A stretch of DNA of 64,000 nt from Hermodice carunculata (Eukaryota; Annelida; Polychaeta; Eunicida; Amphinomidae): positions 72,927,100 to 72,991,099 of the forward strand of contig OZ026620.1 in assembly GCA_964020975.1 (NCBI GenBank), written 5' to 3'. Shown here one piece after another: positions 13,145 to 24,199 of the stretch. Below the pieces are notes generated by a model. It had not been told where the DNA came from. It saw only the letters and a list, made by a program, of their open reading frames with translations, and made no database searches. The position numbers and the translations under genes were made by a program. Position 1 is the stretch's first letter; each line of letters opens with the position of its first letter.

Positions 13145-13325
13145 TTTTTTTTGTTTAGTTAATATTTGTATCTTGAGCCACATTTTGTATTTACATGACA
13201 AATAACCATATAAAGTTTCACCTTCAGCCCCCCCCCCCCCCCCCACCCATTTCGTATTTACTGCGTGTAATCCATGTGTCGTTAAGATTTGTGTGATAAA
13301 GATTAATTCATTCGTTCATTCAAAA
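11985..13325 (+). mobile_element. LINE relic (CR1/Jockey-type RT), left copy
   Basis: Decayed reverse-transcriptase landmarks occur in order on the plus strand: SNYRLI (about 12008), GFRQNQ-like (about 12130), FLDSKKTFDTVN (about 12221..12256), TSSVPQGSILG (about 12400..12435), LLADDSN (about 12510), LTLNVKKSKF (about 12625) and a C-terminal FFNHIPDH...SFTNQLKN (about 12835..12910). Frames shift and stops interrupt it. A 3' tail of attc repeats (about 13305..13322) ends it. The 5' part and endonuclease are missing, as is usual for LINE truncation. The order of motifs marks a non-LTR element. Confidence 0.8.
13080..13246. repeat. T-rich, (GT)n and poly-C tracts
   Basis: Poly-T, about 14 bp of GT, a longer poly-T to about 13153, then a 17 bp C run at 13228..13244. 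In the right copy (63810..63950) the GT tract is longer and the second poly-T shorter, a typical slippage difference. Confidence 0.85.
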
Positions 13326-13329
13326 TGAT

Positions 13330-14110
13330 GCACCGGGGGTTGGCATTGAGCAGACACCTTTGCCCGTAGACAGGCACGCCGTCTTGTTTGATTCACGTCT
13401 GTTATTTTGATTAACCTCATTTTAAAACATGCTATTTGGAGTGTTTAAAACGGTGACATGTGTTGATTGACAAGTGTTGATGGAATTGTTCATTGTGATG
13501 TTAATTACGATGTTAATTATGGTGTCAGAGGTGTGCACAGGTACCCAGAACTGTGCAAGCGCCAGAACCAGTACCTTAGGCTCTACTAGAGAAATAAAAA
13601 ACAGATAGGGGACTAATTACGTGTTGCCGTAAAACATGACTACCCGTTGAAGAGCCAGTTTAAGACATCAAATTCTTTCAATTATTTTTTTTTTCATTGA
13701 ACACCCAAATTCCCGGGAAACTAAACGATATAAGAATTAAAGCGTTGACAATAGAGTTAGATACATGTGGCAAATTACAATATATATAAAGACAACATGA
13801 TACAACATAAAATGAAAAAAGCTAGGTCAGGCATCAAAATGATAAGTCACATTGCATATGTAGTGTACCGCATAATACCTAACTTAAGACGTAAAAATGG
13901 AGACTAAAATAGAGGCAGATCAGCTCTTGTGCTAGATTAATTTTGTATATATTGCATTAATATATTCGCACTTCACGAAAAAGATTGTGGACGTATCGAT
14001 GGTTGTCATCCATTTGGCATTGTAGCATTCACCACAACTTAAGCAAAATATTTAAAAACCGAATCAACATCTTAACAAAATTATGCTCTCTTGATCCAGA
14101 AGTTACATAA
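13330..14110. other. Unassigned single-copy stretch
   Basis: The first sequence outside the visible duplication. No frame, repeat or RNA gene recognised. Confidence 0.3.
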
Positions 14111-14940
14111 TCAGTCGCCGAGAACAGACACTGTGTCATATTGGCCACACCATCCCGACCAGAGATAATGAATACTACAATGGTCAGGACTAGGCAAGGG
14201 ACCCGACAAGTAACCCACCACCACCGACTGATCATGGACAAGCAGAACAGAAACTTGAGGAAGATTGTATTGAAATGTTCTTTCCATAATAATATTATTA
14301 ACCCTTTTATTAGAAAGTAAATAATTAGCTGTTTCATGAGCAAGCACAAGTGGCATTGGTGATTTTTTTAAGGTGCGTAATCCGTCTGCAAAAGATGAAG
14401 GGTCGTGAATTACTACTTCTCAGACCCGTGGAATGACAGTCCCGATTAAACTGTTGAATGATATGAACGTGTGCTCAGCCAAAAAGGCTGTTTAAACAAG
14501 TTGCGTTTAGTCGTCTTTAAATGTTTTGAAATTAGACTTAGGTAATTGAGCACTATCAAGGCCATAGGTGAACCAAGGTATTCCAATAGCTTTTCAGAAA
14601 TATTATTTTGCTTGATTTGGCAATTCCTGGGTATATCCTGCATTGTGATGACAGAATGTTTGGCATATCTAATTTTATCATCAATATTATGTACTGTATG
14701 AACCTGTCCAACTGTATGTTTTTCCCTAAAACTTAAGTCCATTCTTTACATTAATTGGTGTTCTATTTTCCGAGAGACACCATAATGAAGAAGCGTGAAG
14801 TTTACTTGCTCCCACGTGAAGTACCATGGTCTAATCAGACTAAGAAAAAATTCAGCTACAATTCCTTTACCGTCTGTCTGTATGGTTATGTGCAGAATCA
14901 TGGTAAAACGATCCCTGAATGTATATAAATCTCTGGACAT
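14111..14940 (-). pseudogene. Coding-like but broken minus-strand region, unidentified
   Basis: Read on the minus strand, 14940..14446 is one frame with a single internal stop near 14743. It contains stretches such as PWYFTWEQVNFTLLHYGVSR and QDIPRNCQIKQNNISEKLL. Another frame then continues at 14356..14111 (LVLAHETANYLLSNKRV). The low stop density over ~800 bp of AT-rich DNA and the residue mix suggest a decayed gene or element. No family recognised. Confidence 0.3.
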
Positions 14941-15139
14941 ATTCTTAATGCATAATGGTAAATACGAAAGAACTGAGCACCGTTATTTGTATAGCATCTG
15001 ACTCACCTTATATGCGCAGGTTAATCCGGGTATTTACTTGAACTGATTATCTTGTAAAGTTACAGTTTTGACTTTTGAATGTCAACAGCATCAATTCGGA
15101 ACTTTATGGACGGAACAAGCAATGGGACAATACTGCAGC

Positions 15140-15179
<40 letters not shown>
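15140..15179. repeat. (CA)n microsatellite
   Basis: About 40 bp of perfect CA. The TH- and VC-rich frames across it are not genes. Confidence 0.95.
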
Positions 15180-15180
<1 letters not shown>

Positions 15181-15360
15181 CATTCAGCACAACTGGCTTG
15201 GACATTTGCCTTGGACAGCGCACTTTTCAGTTTTCTCAATGGTCTCAATATCATTAATTTTGCGATACAAGAAAATACCTTTATTACTCCTAATAACTAG
15301 AGAGAAAGTGAAAATTGAGATATCTTCAAAAAACTAAAAACATTAGTGTACTCTTCTGTG

Positions 15361-15361
<1 letters not shown>

Positions 15362-15406
<45 letters not shown>
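15362..15406. repeat. (TA)n microsatellite
   Basis: 45 bp of perfect TA. Confidence 0.95.
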
Positions 15407-15408
<2 letters not shown>

Positions 15409-15748
15409 AAGAGTATATTTTCATTCTGTATGTTCCAAGTGTTCATAGAGTTTCTTACTTTTTATCGTGAATTCATATTTTGACAAGGGGAATTTACTTT
15501 TGAAAGTTGCGTTAACTGTTGCGTTAGCTTTGATGAAATGATTTAAAACACCAATGCCCTTTCCGACATTGTGTGTCCATGAGTCCAATGCCTATTGTTC
15601 ATATTTCCTGATTGATTCCGAGGATGATGCATTTGCACAAAATATAGAGACTAATACATTTCCGCACTTCTCTTAAATATTAGAGGTCTGGAAATTGTTT
15701 ATGATGACGAAAAAGAAATCTGTGAAGAACAGTGGTCATGCAACAAAC

Positions 15749-15841
<93 letters not shown>

Positions 15842-15861
15842 CTATACATATATATATATAT

Positions 15862-15892
<31 letters not shown>
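15749..15892. repeat. Compound (TA)n-(GA)n microsatellite
   Basis: TA to about 15836, a short interruption, more TA, then GA from 15865 to 15892. Frames encoding IY and RE repeats here are artefacts. Confidence 0.95.
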
Positions 15893-15897
<5 letters not shown>

Positions 15898-15899
15898 TG

Positions 15900-17160
15900 A
15901 GAGACTTTTTTTTATTACCCTGACCTTAGTCGTAGACACCATGTCTGTACCACTCTTTGAGAGAGACTCGCGCTTCAGATTTGCTTGGGTGAACAGAGCA
16001 GAGACAGGAGTGCCCAACACATCAAATGCGGTTAGCATAGGTCTCGCCATTATTAATCCAGCATTTTGACATCAATTCTGAATGGACAAGGGGAGAGACG
16101 GGACGTCATTATTACGGCAATATCCCTTGGTCACTTTTGCTTGAAGGGTAAAAATTCCGTGGCTTAATCTTTGAATACTTATATTTATGTAGCATGGTTG
16201 TGTTTTATACATAAACTCAAAAGTGTACAATACAAGTCTCTCTAAACACTGTGCAGGAACGAATAATTGTCATTCTATATCGACATAAACAGTACAGAAG
16301 AGAGCTGAATTATAAATTGAACAAAAAAGTTGTATGTTTGTGAAACGAGACATTAGTCAGAGACATCAGCTTTGGAAGGGATTATAAATTTGTGGGTTTT
16401 GGTTCTGTCAACTGTCAACGACACAGTTGCCAATGTTAATATTGCCAGAAAACATGATGTACGACTGGCAAAACTATGTAATTGGTTGGCTATGTTATCG
16501 TTAAACACACACACATGGTTAAGGACAGGTAAGACACCAAAAATAAATCCCACTTTCGTCAATCCTAGCTCAAAATGTATTTGCGTTAGGATAACATATC
16601 ATATATGTGTGTACTCGTCATACTCCAAAGAATTTATATGTTCCATATTTGGGTGTCTGTGATGTAAATTGTTGAATAAACAATTGAAAGTTGTCCGCAA
16701 AGCAGCCACCCCATAAATGTCGATATAAGTCACTAATTATTTGTGATAAAATCATAATTACACTTGCATCTTAATTCTGACATATTGACAGCAAAAAACA
16801 CCATCCTGCGATTTTTTAAGTTTTGTTTCGTTTTTCTGTTATCCATCCTCAAAGTTTGACGTTTAAATTTTCCCTTTCATTTTCAGGATGTTCATTTTCT
16901 TCGTTTCATAGGAAAAGAACGAAGCAAGATTTAGAAAATAGCTGAATTGTTTTTGCAGTTCAGACATCAAAGAATCGAAAGCCGTTAACCGGATTAAATT
17001 TGGCACAGCCGTTTTCTTGGAATAACCATTCTTAGGTGGGGTTCTCGTCCTATTATTCTTTCCCAGAAAACAAGCTTCAAAGGCCTTTGATGTTGATCAT
17101 TTGCCTGTGAAACAAAACCATTTGCTCAAGTTGAGCTGATATTTGTACAAAACGTAGTAA
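15900..17160. other. Unassigned single-copy stretch
   Basis: Short frames only; no recognised domain or repeat. Confidence 0.3.
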
Positions 17161-17164
17161 ACAT

Positions 17165-17303
17165 CGGCCCTTAACATTTGGGGAGGTTGTCAATCAATTC
17201 TTGGCCAATCACATGAATAAAAGAGCCTTTGAAGTACGGAAAACATTATTCAGCGATCTGTCAAACGGCGACAGCGACAGTCTGGTTTCAAAGTGTGACG
17301 TCA
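17165..17303 (+). promoter_or_regulatory. Promoter-like element cluster
   Basis: Within 140 bp on the plus strand are ggccaatcac (CCAAT-type, about 17202), gaataaaag (TATA-like, about 17215) and a perfect CRE palindrome tgacgtca (17296..17303), immediately before a GC-rich structured island. The spacing is plausible for a promoter, but no gene follows, and each motif alone is common by chance. Confidence 0.25.
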
Positions 17304-17305
17304 TG

Positions 17306-17400
17306 GAGGCGGCCCTTCGGGCCTCGTGACCTCAAGCCTGGCAACGAAAGTTGCGTTGCCTCGCTTCGGTGGGGTGGCCTACGGCCGCTCGTGGTCAGTG
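17306..17400 (+). ncRNA. GC-rich structured island, HDV-like ribozyme fold candidate
   Basis: Helices can be drawn in the HDV order: P1 gaggcggc (17306..17313) with gttgcctc (17355..17362, two G-U); P2 tgacc (17327..17331) with ggtca (17393..17397); P3 gcaac-gaaa-gttgc (17341..17354) abutting the 3' P1 strand; P4 ggcc-tac-ggcc (17376..17386). Such ribozymes are known at LINE 5' ends, including in sea urchins. Against it, the P4/P2 joiner gctcgt lacks the usual catalytic C followed by purines, the P3 loop is a GAAA tetraloop that cannot supply P1.1, and a competing hairpin ggccc-ttc-gggcc exists. It may be a decayed ribozyme or another structured RNA. Confidence 0.25.
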
Positions 17401-20400
17401 CACGGATGGTGGGTTTGGTCTTCCGCCCCCTACCTCTTCATCCCGTTTTTAGAGATAGTATTTTATTGTATTTACTCCTATCTGTATACTTTATGTAGTT
17501 AGCTTGTTGGACTTGTCTGTACACTTTACTTAGTTAGCTTTTCATTATTTTTCAGTTATTTTCTCAATGAGTTTCATTTCTCTTTCCAACCTGAGTTTTG
17601 TAACACTGTTTTGTGTGTTTTCTCTGCCGTTCACGTTTATGCTTATTTCGATGTGTTTATTTGTACTTTTATTTCCTCATCCCTGGGTTTCGATAAAATT
17701 TTGTTATGTACGTAGGTATTATTGATTAAGGTGCCAGCTTTTTCCCCGCCTGTCTTTCATGTGGAGGACCACTGGGGTAATCCATCGAGGCACGGCCTTT
17801 GAAGTTTGAAGGGACATTGTCTGACGATTCCCGCTCCTCTTGAACATTTAAAGTCCCCCTTCATCAGAACGCAAAACAAGCAAGATAACTATAAAGTAAA
17901 CCACTAAGGCACTGATATGTTAGCATGTCTGCATCTTTTCCCTGCTCACAAACATACTTTCGGCATGCTGCCTTACTTCGCATTGCCGCCCTGATACCAC
18001 TCTCCTTTTGCCATGGGCCGTTGCTACCTGCAGCCACGTGACAGGCTGTTAAGTATGATTGACAGGCGGTATTGTTCCGTTTGGCGGCTAAAAACCAAAA
18101 GAATGACACATGGAGGTTTAGATGTCCACATACCTGTGTGGTTTTTGGCGTTTTTCTCATATTTCTACTTTAGTTAAAAGCTTGAGATTTTGACGACTAA
18201 TAGAAAGGACATTCATCTTGTAAAAAACGTTAAAATCTCAAAATCGGCCATGCAAAGGTTTTTTGTGTCTTAACAGTCCTTAATCTTGCAAGATATACGC
18301 TACAATTTCACGAGCTCTGGGAATAAGGGGTGAATGAATATATGAATTAAATAATGAATGGATGATGATGATAATTATAATTATAATGGTGATGATAATA
18401 GTATGTAATTTCTTAGATAAAATAATTCAGCACTGGGGCTGAAGGATCCAAAATGTATTTGAATATATAGCAGGTCAACACGACAGCCGAATTGATCCAC
18501 TACATTGTACACTGATGCCCTTTAGAACCATCTCAATGGCGCTTATACGTGTATCGTGACATAAAGTAATCTCCCCTATTGGCTGCTTAATTTAGGGTTA
18601 TGCATTGAATTATATAATAAATTAAAGTTGTGTTGTACAAATGAAGTACAGTAGGTGGCAAACTGGGCATTGTTGTATTCTGCTATTAATCGTCATGGAC
18701 GTGTTCTGTAGCAAGATGGCCTTTTATACAATCTCAAGTTAGACTAACGGCAAACCCTTTTTTTTGAAAATTAATATTCTGTAAAGTAAATAAAATTTCT
18801 AATTTTCTTGGTTTTATCATCATGAATGTGTCAATAATTACTGCTAGCTCCTGTAAAGCCAAAGGGCGGTATACACAGTCTAGGTATTTTAGCTGAGCTG
18901 AACTGTTCATCACCAGGGCTTAAAAGACAACTTACGACTGGTTGTCAGTGAACAAATCGCATCTCCAACTTTCCCAGTAGGAGGCTGGCCACATTCACAT
19001 CATAGTCTGTGGGGATCTACCGAGGGTTACTTTCTAGGAAGTTTATTTCAGTAGTCACGGTCCAAAGTAATACATCATATGTCCTTCTTTGTTTCTGTCT
19101 TGGCCAAATTACCCATTACCCATTTGCTTCGAACCTGCATAGGACACTTGTGGTATCTCGAGACATTAATTTCTTCACCAGGTAGCCCTGTGATTTGTTT
19201 CAAACTTTTTTATGAATTTTGTGTGTGTTTTCACATTTTGCTATTTCTGACTGATATTCCAAAACCGTCTACCAGGTCACGCTGAAACTTGGTGGAAATG
19301 TACCACGTGGTAGGTTCAAAGAAACTTGTTCACTAGGTTATGTGCTACATATCAGGAAATTCACAAATTCTTGTCGATTACTGGGCCTGTCAATTTGATT
19401 GTAATGGGAAAACACATTTTTGACTTCGTCTCCAATACCATGAATACCGTCGATGGGATGCAAAAGTTGCAGCATTATCGTCAAGTACAAACTGCTACCC
19501 CATGTACTAAGACAGCAAAATTGGGCCTCATAGGCTGATACCCGTGTTTTCATACACTACAAAAGTTTACATGTAACTATGTAAATTGTCGTTTTTTTTT
19601 TTTTTTTTCAAGCTGTAGAATTGGGCATAATAATCTTAGGCATGCAGGTAGCCTTCTCGTTAAAATACCTCTATCAACAAAATATAAGGGATGAAGATGG
19701 TGGTTCTATGGTTTGTGTACATGTAGAGCTATGTCAGCAGCCATGTTTGAGCACAAGTATATCATGTTCATTCAGTGTGATATGATGTGAATAGTGTCAT
19801 TGTTGGAGGAAAACAGTGTATTTCATTAAACCAAGGTTTGTAATTTGCCAAAAATTATCAATCACACACATCATGAACATCACAATCTATTTTTTCTGTA
19901 CGTTTGATGGGCCACTTTATACCTTCGGAGTCTTTCTGAATCCCTCACATTAAGTACATCCTGCTTGAAGACCTGACTAAATATATCCATGGTCGTCGTC
20001 TCTGTGCAAGATCTCAAATAGGAATATATGGACGTAAGCAGACAAAGAATGTAGTGCGGACATGCCGTGAGTTTGTTATTGTATGCCTGCTGGAGCTGTG
20101 TATCATCTCAAGAGCTGATCCATATAGACCTCGCTGTAGTTAATTGTGGGAAATGACAACCTTTTCAATGCCTTATCAAAATCCTGTAATTCTAGGTAAA
20201 ACAATGACTGAATTGCAGGATATTGTATATGACGCTAAAACAAATGCAACCAAGTGAATGGAAGTAAGACAGAAATGGACAGCACAGCAGGCACATAAGC
20301 ATAAATTATGAAGAAAACCTAGCAACATGTTTGTTGCACATGCTGTTTTTGTGTTCAAGTCAGAAAATTCCATTTGTGAATTGAATTTCCAATTATTTTT

Positions 20401-21980
20401 GGTTCTGTGAACAGCATGGATTCTTTTAGGATAAACAAAGATTTTTTTTTTTAACACAAAGGATTCTTTTTGCATTAAAATTATTTACAACAAACCTCCA
20501 CAATATGTATAAGGGAGTCAAAAGAATCAGCATGTAGAGTTTATTGGGATATTTTTACTTTGAACAAACCCCTTGCAAATTCAGTACTTCCTTTGATGCA
20601 TGTGCAGGAGGAAGATGAATTTTGGTGAAGTGACAATCACACATCTTTATGGAAAGAAATACTTCATGTTTTTATTGATCTTTGGGAGAGAAAAGTATAA
20701 AGACTGCATCTGCTGCAAGAGTAAACGTTCGGCACAAATCCTGAACATGCAGTGCTTGCGCACGAACTTATAAATTTGTCACCATGATTTTTCAGTCTAT
20801 CGCCGTATCAAAATAGAATGTATACGTTTCCAGAAGTTAAGTTTTCATATATGGTACATCTAGTATACATTATTACATGTAATTTTTACCTGTACCGTGA
20901 GCTGATTATTTTTTTTCTGCATTGCTTTGCCTTTTAATTGGCACAAACCCATTTAAATGTAAGTACAGGCAATAGCATTCTAGCATTGCTATAAAAGGAG
21001 AAAACATCAACATAGTGAAATAAAACATCAGTACAATCCATGAGATGCAAACTATGGAAATTAATACTTGCGACACTAAGCGTATTCACATAATTTAGTC
21101 TTACTTAATGTTTGTCTTTAAAAAAAAAAGTGTAGTGAAAATATTATGATATTCTACATATTGATGAACTAGTTTTGTGTTATAATATCATGAAGGTTTT
21201 TAGCCTATATAAAATTTCAAAGTGTGCATATGTACATTATCGGCCTATGCAGTACTTGTGGAGTCAGACCTGATCAAAGAGCTAAAAGAATCCGGCTATG
21301 CGCCAGAAATTAAAATGTATGTTTGAAAACTCTTAATCTATAAAATTGCAAATAAGGAGTCTCGTTACAATTCAGAATCACAAACATTTCAAATTTGCAT
21401 AATTCAGACACATATATCTCTTTGATTCTAATCTGAATCCCCTTCATTAATGCAATTATAACACCATATGAATTTGTTTTATTAATTCTTTAAAAATGCT
21501 CCACAGTCTTTATATTAGTATTGCAGGGTGAATGTTGACGTTCACTCTCGATGAATAACAGCTTTTGCTCTGGGTTACTTTGCTCTCATTATTGAGTTGA
21601 AATTTATGAATACGGTAATGTTTTGTGGAACAATTTAATAAATATTTCCTTGGCTATGTTGTGCTTTGGCCTTTGTCGTATGGCCCATAGTTACAGTGGA
21701 GGTTGATAATGGGCATTCTGCATCTGACCTGTTAAAATTAATAAACAGGACGTCGAAAGCCTTAATTATTAATTCATGGGTGACGTGACTCTTCGACAAG
21801 ATGATAGTACAACATTACATTTGTAATGAAGCTGATAATGTGTTAACCTCTTGCAGAGTTAACATTTCTTTCCCTTATTCGTTTATCAGAAGAATTTGAC
21901 TAATTGTTATTGTGGCAAATTAAGGAAACCAGCACACAGTTTCAATATGATTAACAATTGTCCGCTTAACTATTGGATAA
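17401..21980. other. Unassigned single-copy stretch
   Basis: After the structured island comes T-rich sequence, then a second moderately GC-rich patch at about 17930..18100 with a cacgtg E-box (about 18035). From there to about 21980 only short frames are seen; the longest is 99 codons (20176..20475, minus), without recognisable features. Confidence 0.3.
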
Positions 21981-22009
21981 ACCCACTGAAATATAGTACT
22001 GATATTCTA

Positions 22010-23110
22010 TTTGTGTCTTTTCATCCAGAACTACTTCTTGATAGTCATTACCATACTCTGTGGTCAGACCTCTTTACACTCCTTGAAAAGCTAACCTGTA
22101 ACTGTCTAACCTATATGAGTATGGAAGTATCATTGTTCATATTGCACACCTTCTTCCATAGAATTTTGAGATAGTCTGTATTTGCCCAAATAAGTTAAAT
22201 GGTCTTTAGCAGGTAACTATTCAGAACATGTTTTAAAGCCTGTGCCCGCAGATGTCTCTCTGAGTAGTGGCTCCTTGTCGCAGCTAAATATTAAGAAAAG
22301 GCAACCCACATACCAATGAAAAAATATATGAACCTGTCAAATGATGCATTAGCTAAATTAGTGAAGCTTTGCTTATAAATGCAGAGCTTCAGTTTCAATA
22401 AAGAATACATGCCAACCAAACATAATTATTATTTGTACAGTACAAGTTCAAATGAGAATAATTTGACATACCCCTGAACCAGTGTGTGCCCTGTCTAGCT
22501 GGGCAGCTGACCTTCGTTAAACCACCTGTTAGTGTATAACTGAAGTACAAACAAACTGGGGTGTTATATTCAGTTCCAAGGATTATAAAAATAAACAGTT
22601 TCAGCGAGACCACCCGTACTATCTGCGGGAAATCCGAACAAGTACTGTAACAATGGACATCCTGCACTAGAAATGTAAAACAAACTCCATGATTACACTA
22701 ACTCCTCATTCTGGACGTCTACACATAATAAAGTTTTATTTCGCTGCCAACCCTGAGTTAATGTTTCAATACAGTGGATCACATTTGTGACATTTGAATA
22801 AATATTGTCAAATGTGAGTACCTCTTTTTGACATTGAGTAATGTGTTCTTAGGCATATCAGAAAAGAATAATGCATTAGCCTTTATGTTAAGAAAATGTC
22901 GTCAAAATGTAACTCTTGAACCAGAAATTTAGTAAAATTATGCAAGCTTGTAACTGTCGTTGGGTGCTGCTTGCTACTGATTGGGGGAGGAAGGGGATGT
23001 TAACCTGATGGGAAACATGTAAGCCCAAAGTTTCTGAAAGGTGAATACTAAAACCTACTGTTGTCAAAAGATAAAACGTGAAAGCAAAACAGGCATGTCT
23101 AAAATCTCTG
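22010..23110 (+). repeat. Diverged ~1.1 kb repeat, copy 1
   Basis: It aligns by eye with 40535..41640 in the same orientation at very roughly 75 to 80%. Landmarks include tagtcattacc, catattgcacac, gatgtctctctgag.ag.ggctcct, atgcagagcttca, tagctgg.cagct, and gtaaaacaaactccatgat. No coding frame is conserved, so this is an old segmental or element duplication. Confidence 0.75.
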
Positions 23111-24195
23111 AAATCAATAAAGCCTAACTTTTTTTTACAATCTGTGGATATTTACCATAACAACATCTCCGGATATTTACAGCAAAATTTGTAGAAATAT
23201 GTGATTTATAGTACATCTTTGAATCTTCTTGACTCAAGTTTGCTGTAAATAAATTTGGTTCTAGATGCAAAGTCTCGAAATACAGAACAAATACGACCAG
23301 ATTTCAAAATTTGTTATAAAGATGTAATTTATCCAAAAGCTTCCGAAAAATTACTGTTAGAGAAAAGATAGTTAACTACTTCAAAGTTAAACTCATCCAT
23401 TTGGTGAAACACCTTAATGCAAAACCTGTCGTAAGTGACCTGAATGTCCACGTCCCCAAACATATCTCTGAAACCCTCTGAATTGTTGCCTTTCAAAGGC
23501 ATATCTTTTTGTTAAATTTATTTAGCATTTAACATAAATTTCATTTATACAAGCAGTGTCATCAATATATCTAGCATTGCTTGATAATTTTGTAGCCATA
23601 TGAAAGTCCTTTTTAATCAATTTATCCATTTTACTTAAATTGAACTAGGTTAAATATAAATAATTAAGTAACGGGTAGAAAAGAATGAAAATCATTAGAT
23701 TTTCAGTAAAGAAAATGCAATCAAAATATATTTTTCATAACTAAATGCTGAGTACATTTGGACAAGCTTCTAATTGTCGTACGTCACTGCACAATACCCG
23801 AAGCCCCAGGGGGTTTAAACTAACAGAAAACAAGCTAGCCTAAAATATCTTAAAGGGGAAAATTAAAACGGAATGATGCTAAAAGATAACATTTTGTAGC
23901 AAGACAGGCAAGTCTAAAATTTCTGAATTTATTGAAGCAAAACATTCCAACCATCTTTGGATATTTACGGAAAAAAATAAAGAAACATTTGATCAAAAGT
24001 GCATCTGTAAATCCTCTAGACTCAAGTTTACTGTGAATAAATTTGGATTCTAGAGTCTTCAAATTAGAACAAATATGATCAACACTCAAATTTTGTGACT
24101 AAAATGTATTATATCCAACAGCTTCCAAAATATTACTGTCAGGGAAAGGATAGTTATCTACTTCAAAGTTTAACTCATCTCTTTTTGCATTTTGT
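22855..24195 (+). repeat. Local tandem repeat of ~530 bp units
   Basis: The unit 22855..23410 (cagaaaagaat...; gactcaagtttgctgtaaataaattt; gcttccgaaaaattactgt; ctacttcaaagtt.aactcatc) recurs diverged at about 23680..24195 in the same order. The first unit overlaps the end of the larger repeat at 22010..23110. Confidence 0.7.
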
Positions 24196-24199
24196 CCTT

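Larger units (their letters stand above)
1..13297. repeat. Left copy of a large segmental duplication
   Basis: This stretch matches 50742..64000 base for base apart from roughly 1% substitutions, small indels, homopolymer and microsatellite length changes, and one ~50 bp block (about 10909..10960) missing from the right copy. The match begins at the first base of the window, so the left boundary lies outside it. It contains a receptor exon 1, a LINE relic, an element relic and tandem repeats, all shared with the other copy. Divergence this low fits either a recent tandem duplication or two haplotypes placed in one scaffold. Confidence 0.97.

Noticed and set aside
17330-17360. Hammerhead ribozyme, from the cgaaag sequence in the GC-rich island
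   Set aside because: There is no CUGANGA core on either strand nearby; the gaaa is the loop of a simple hairpin.
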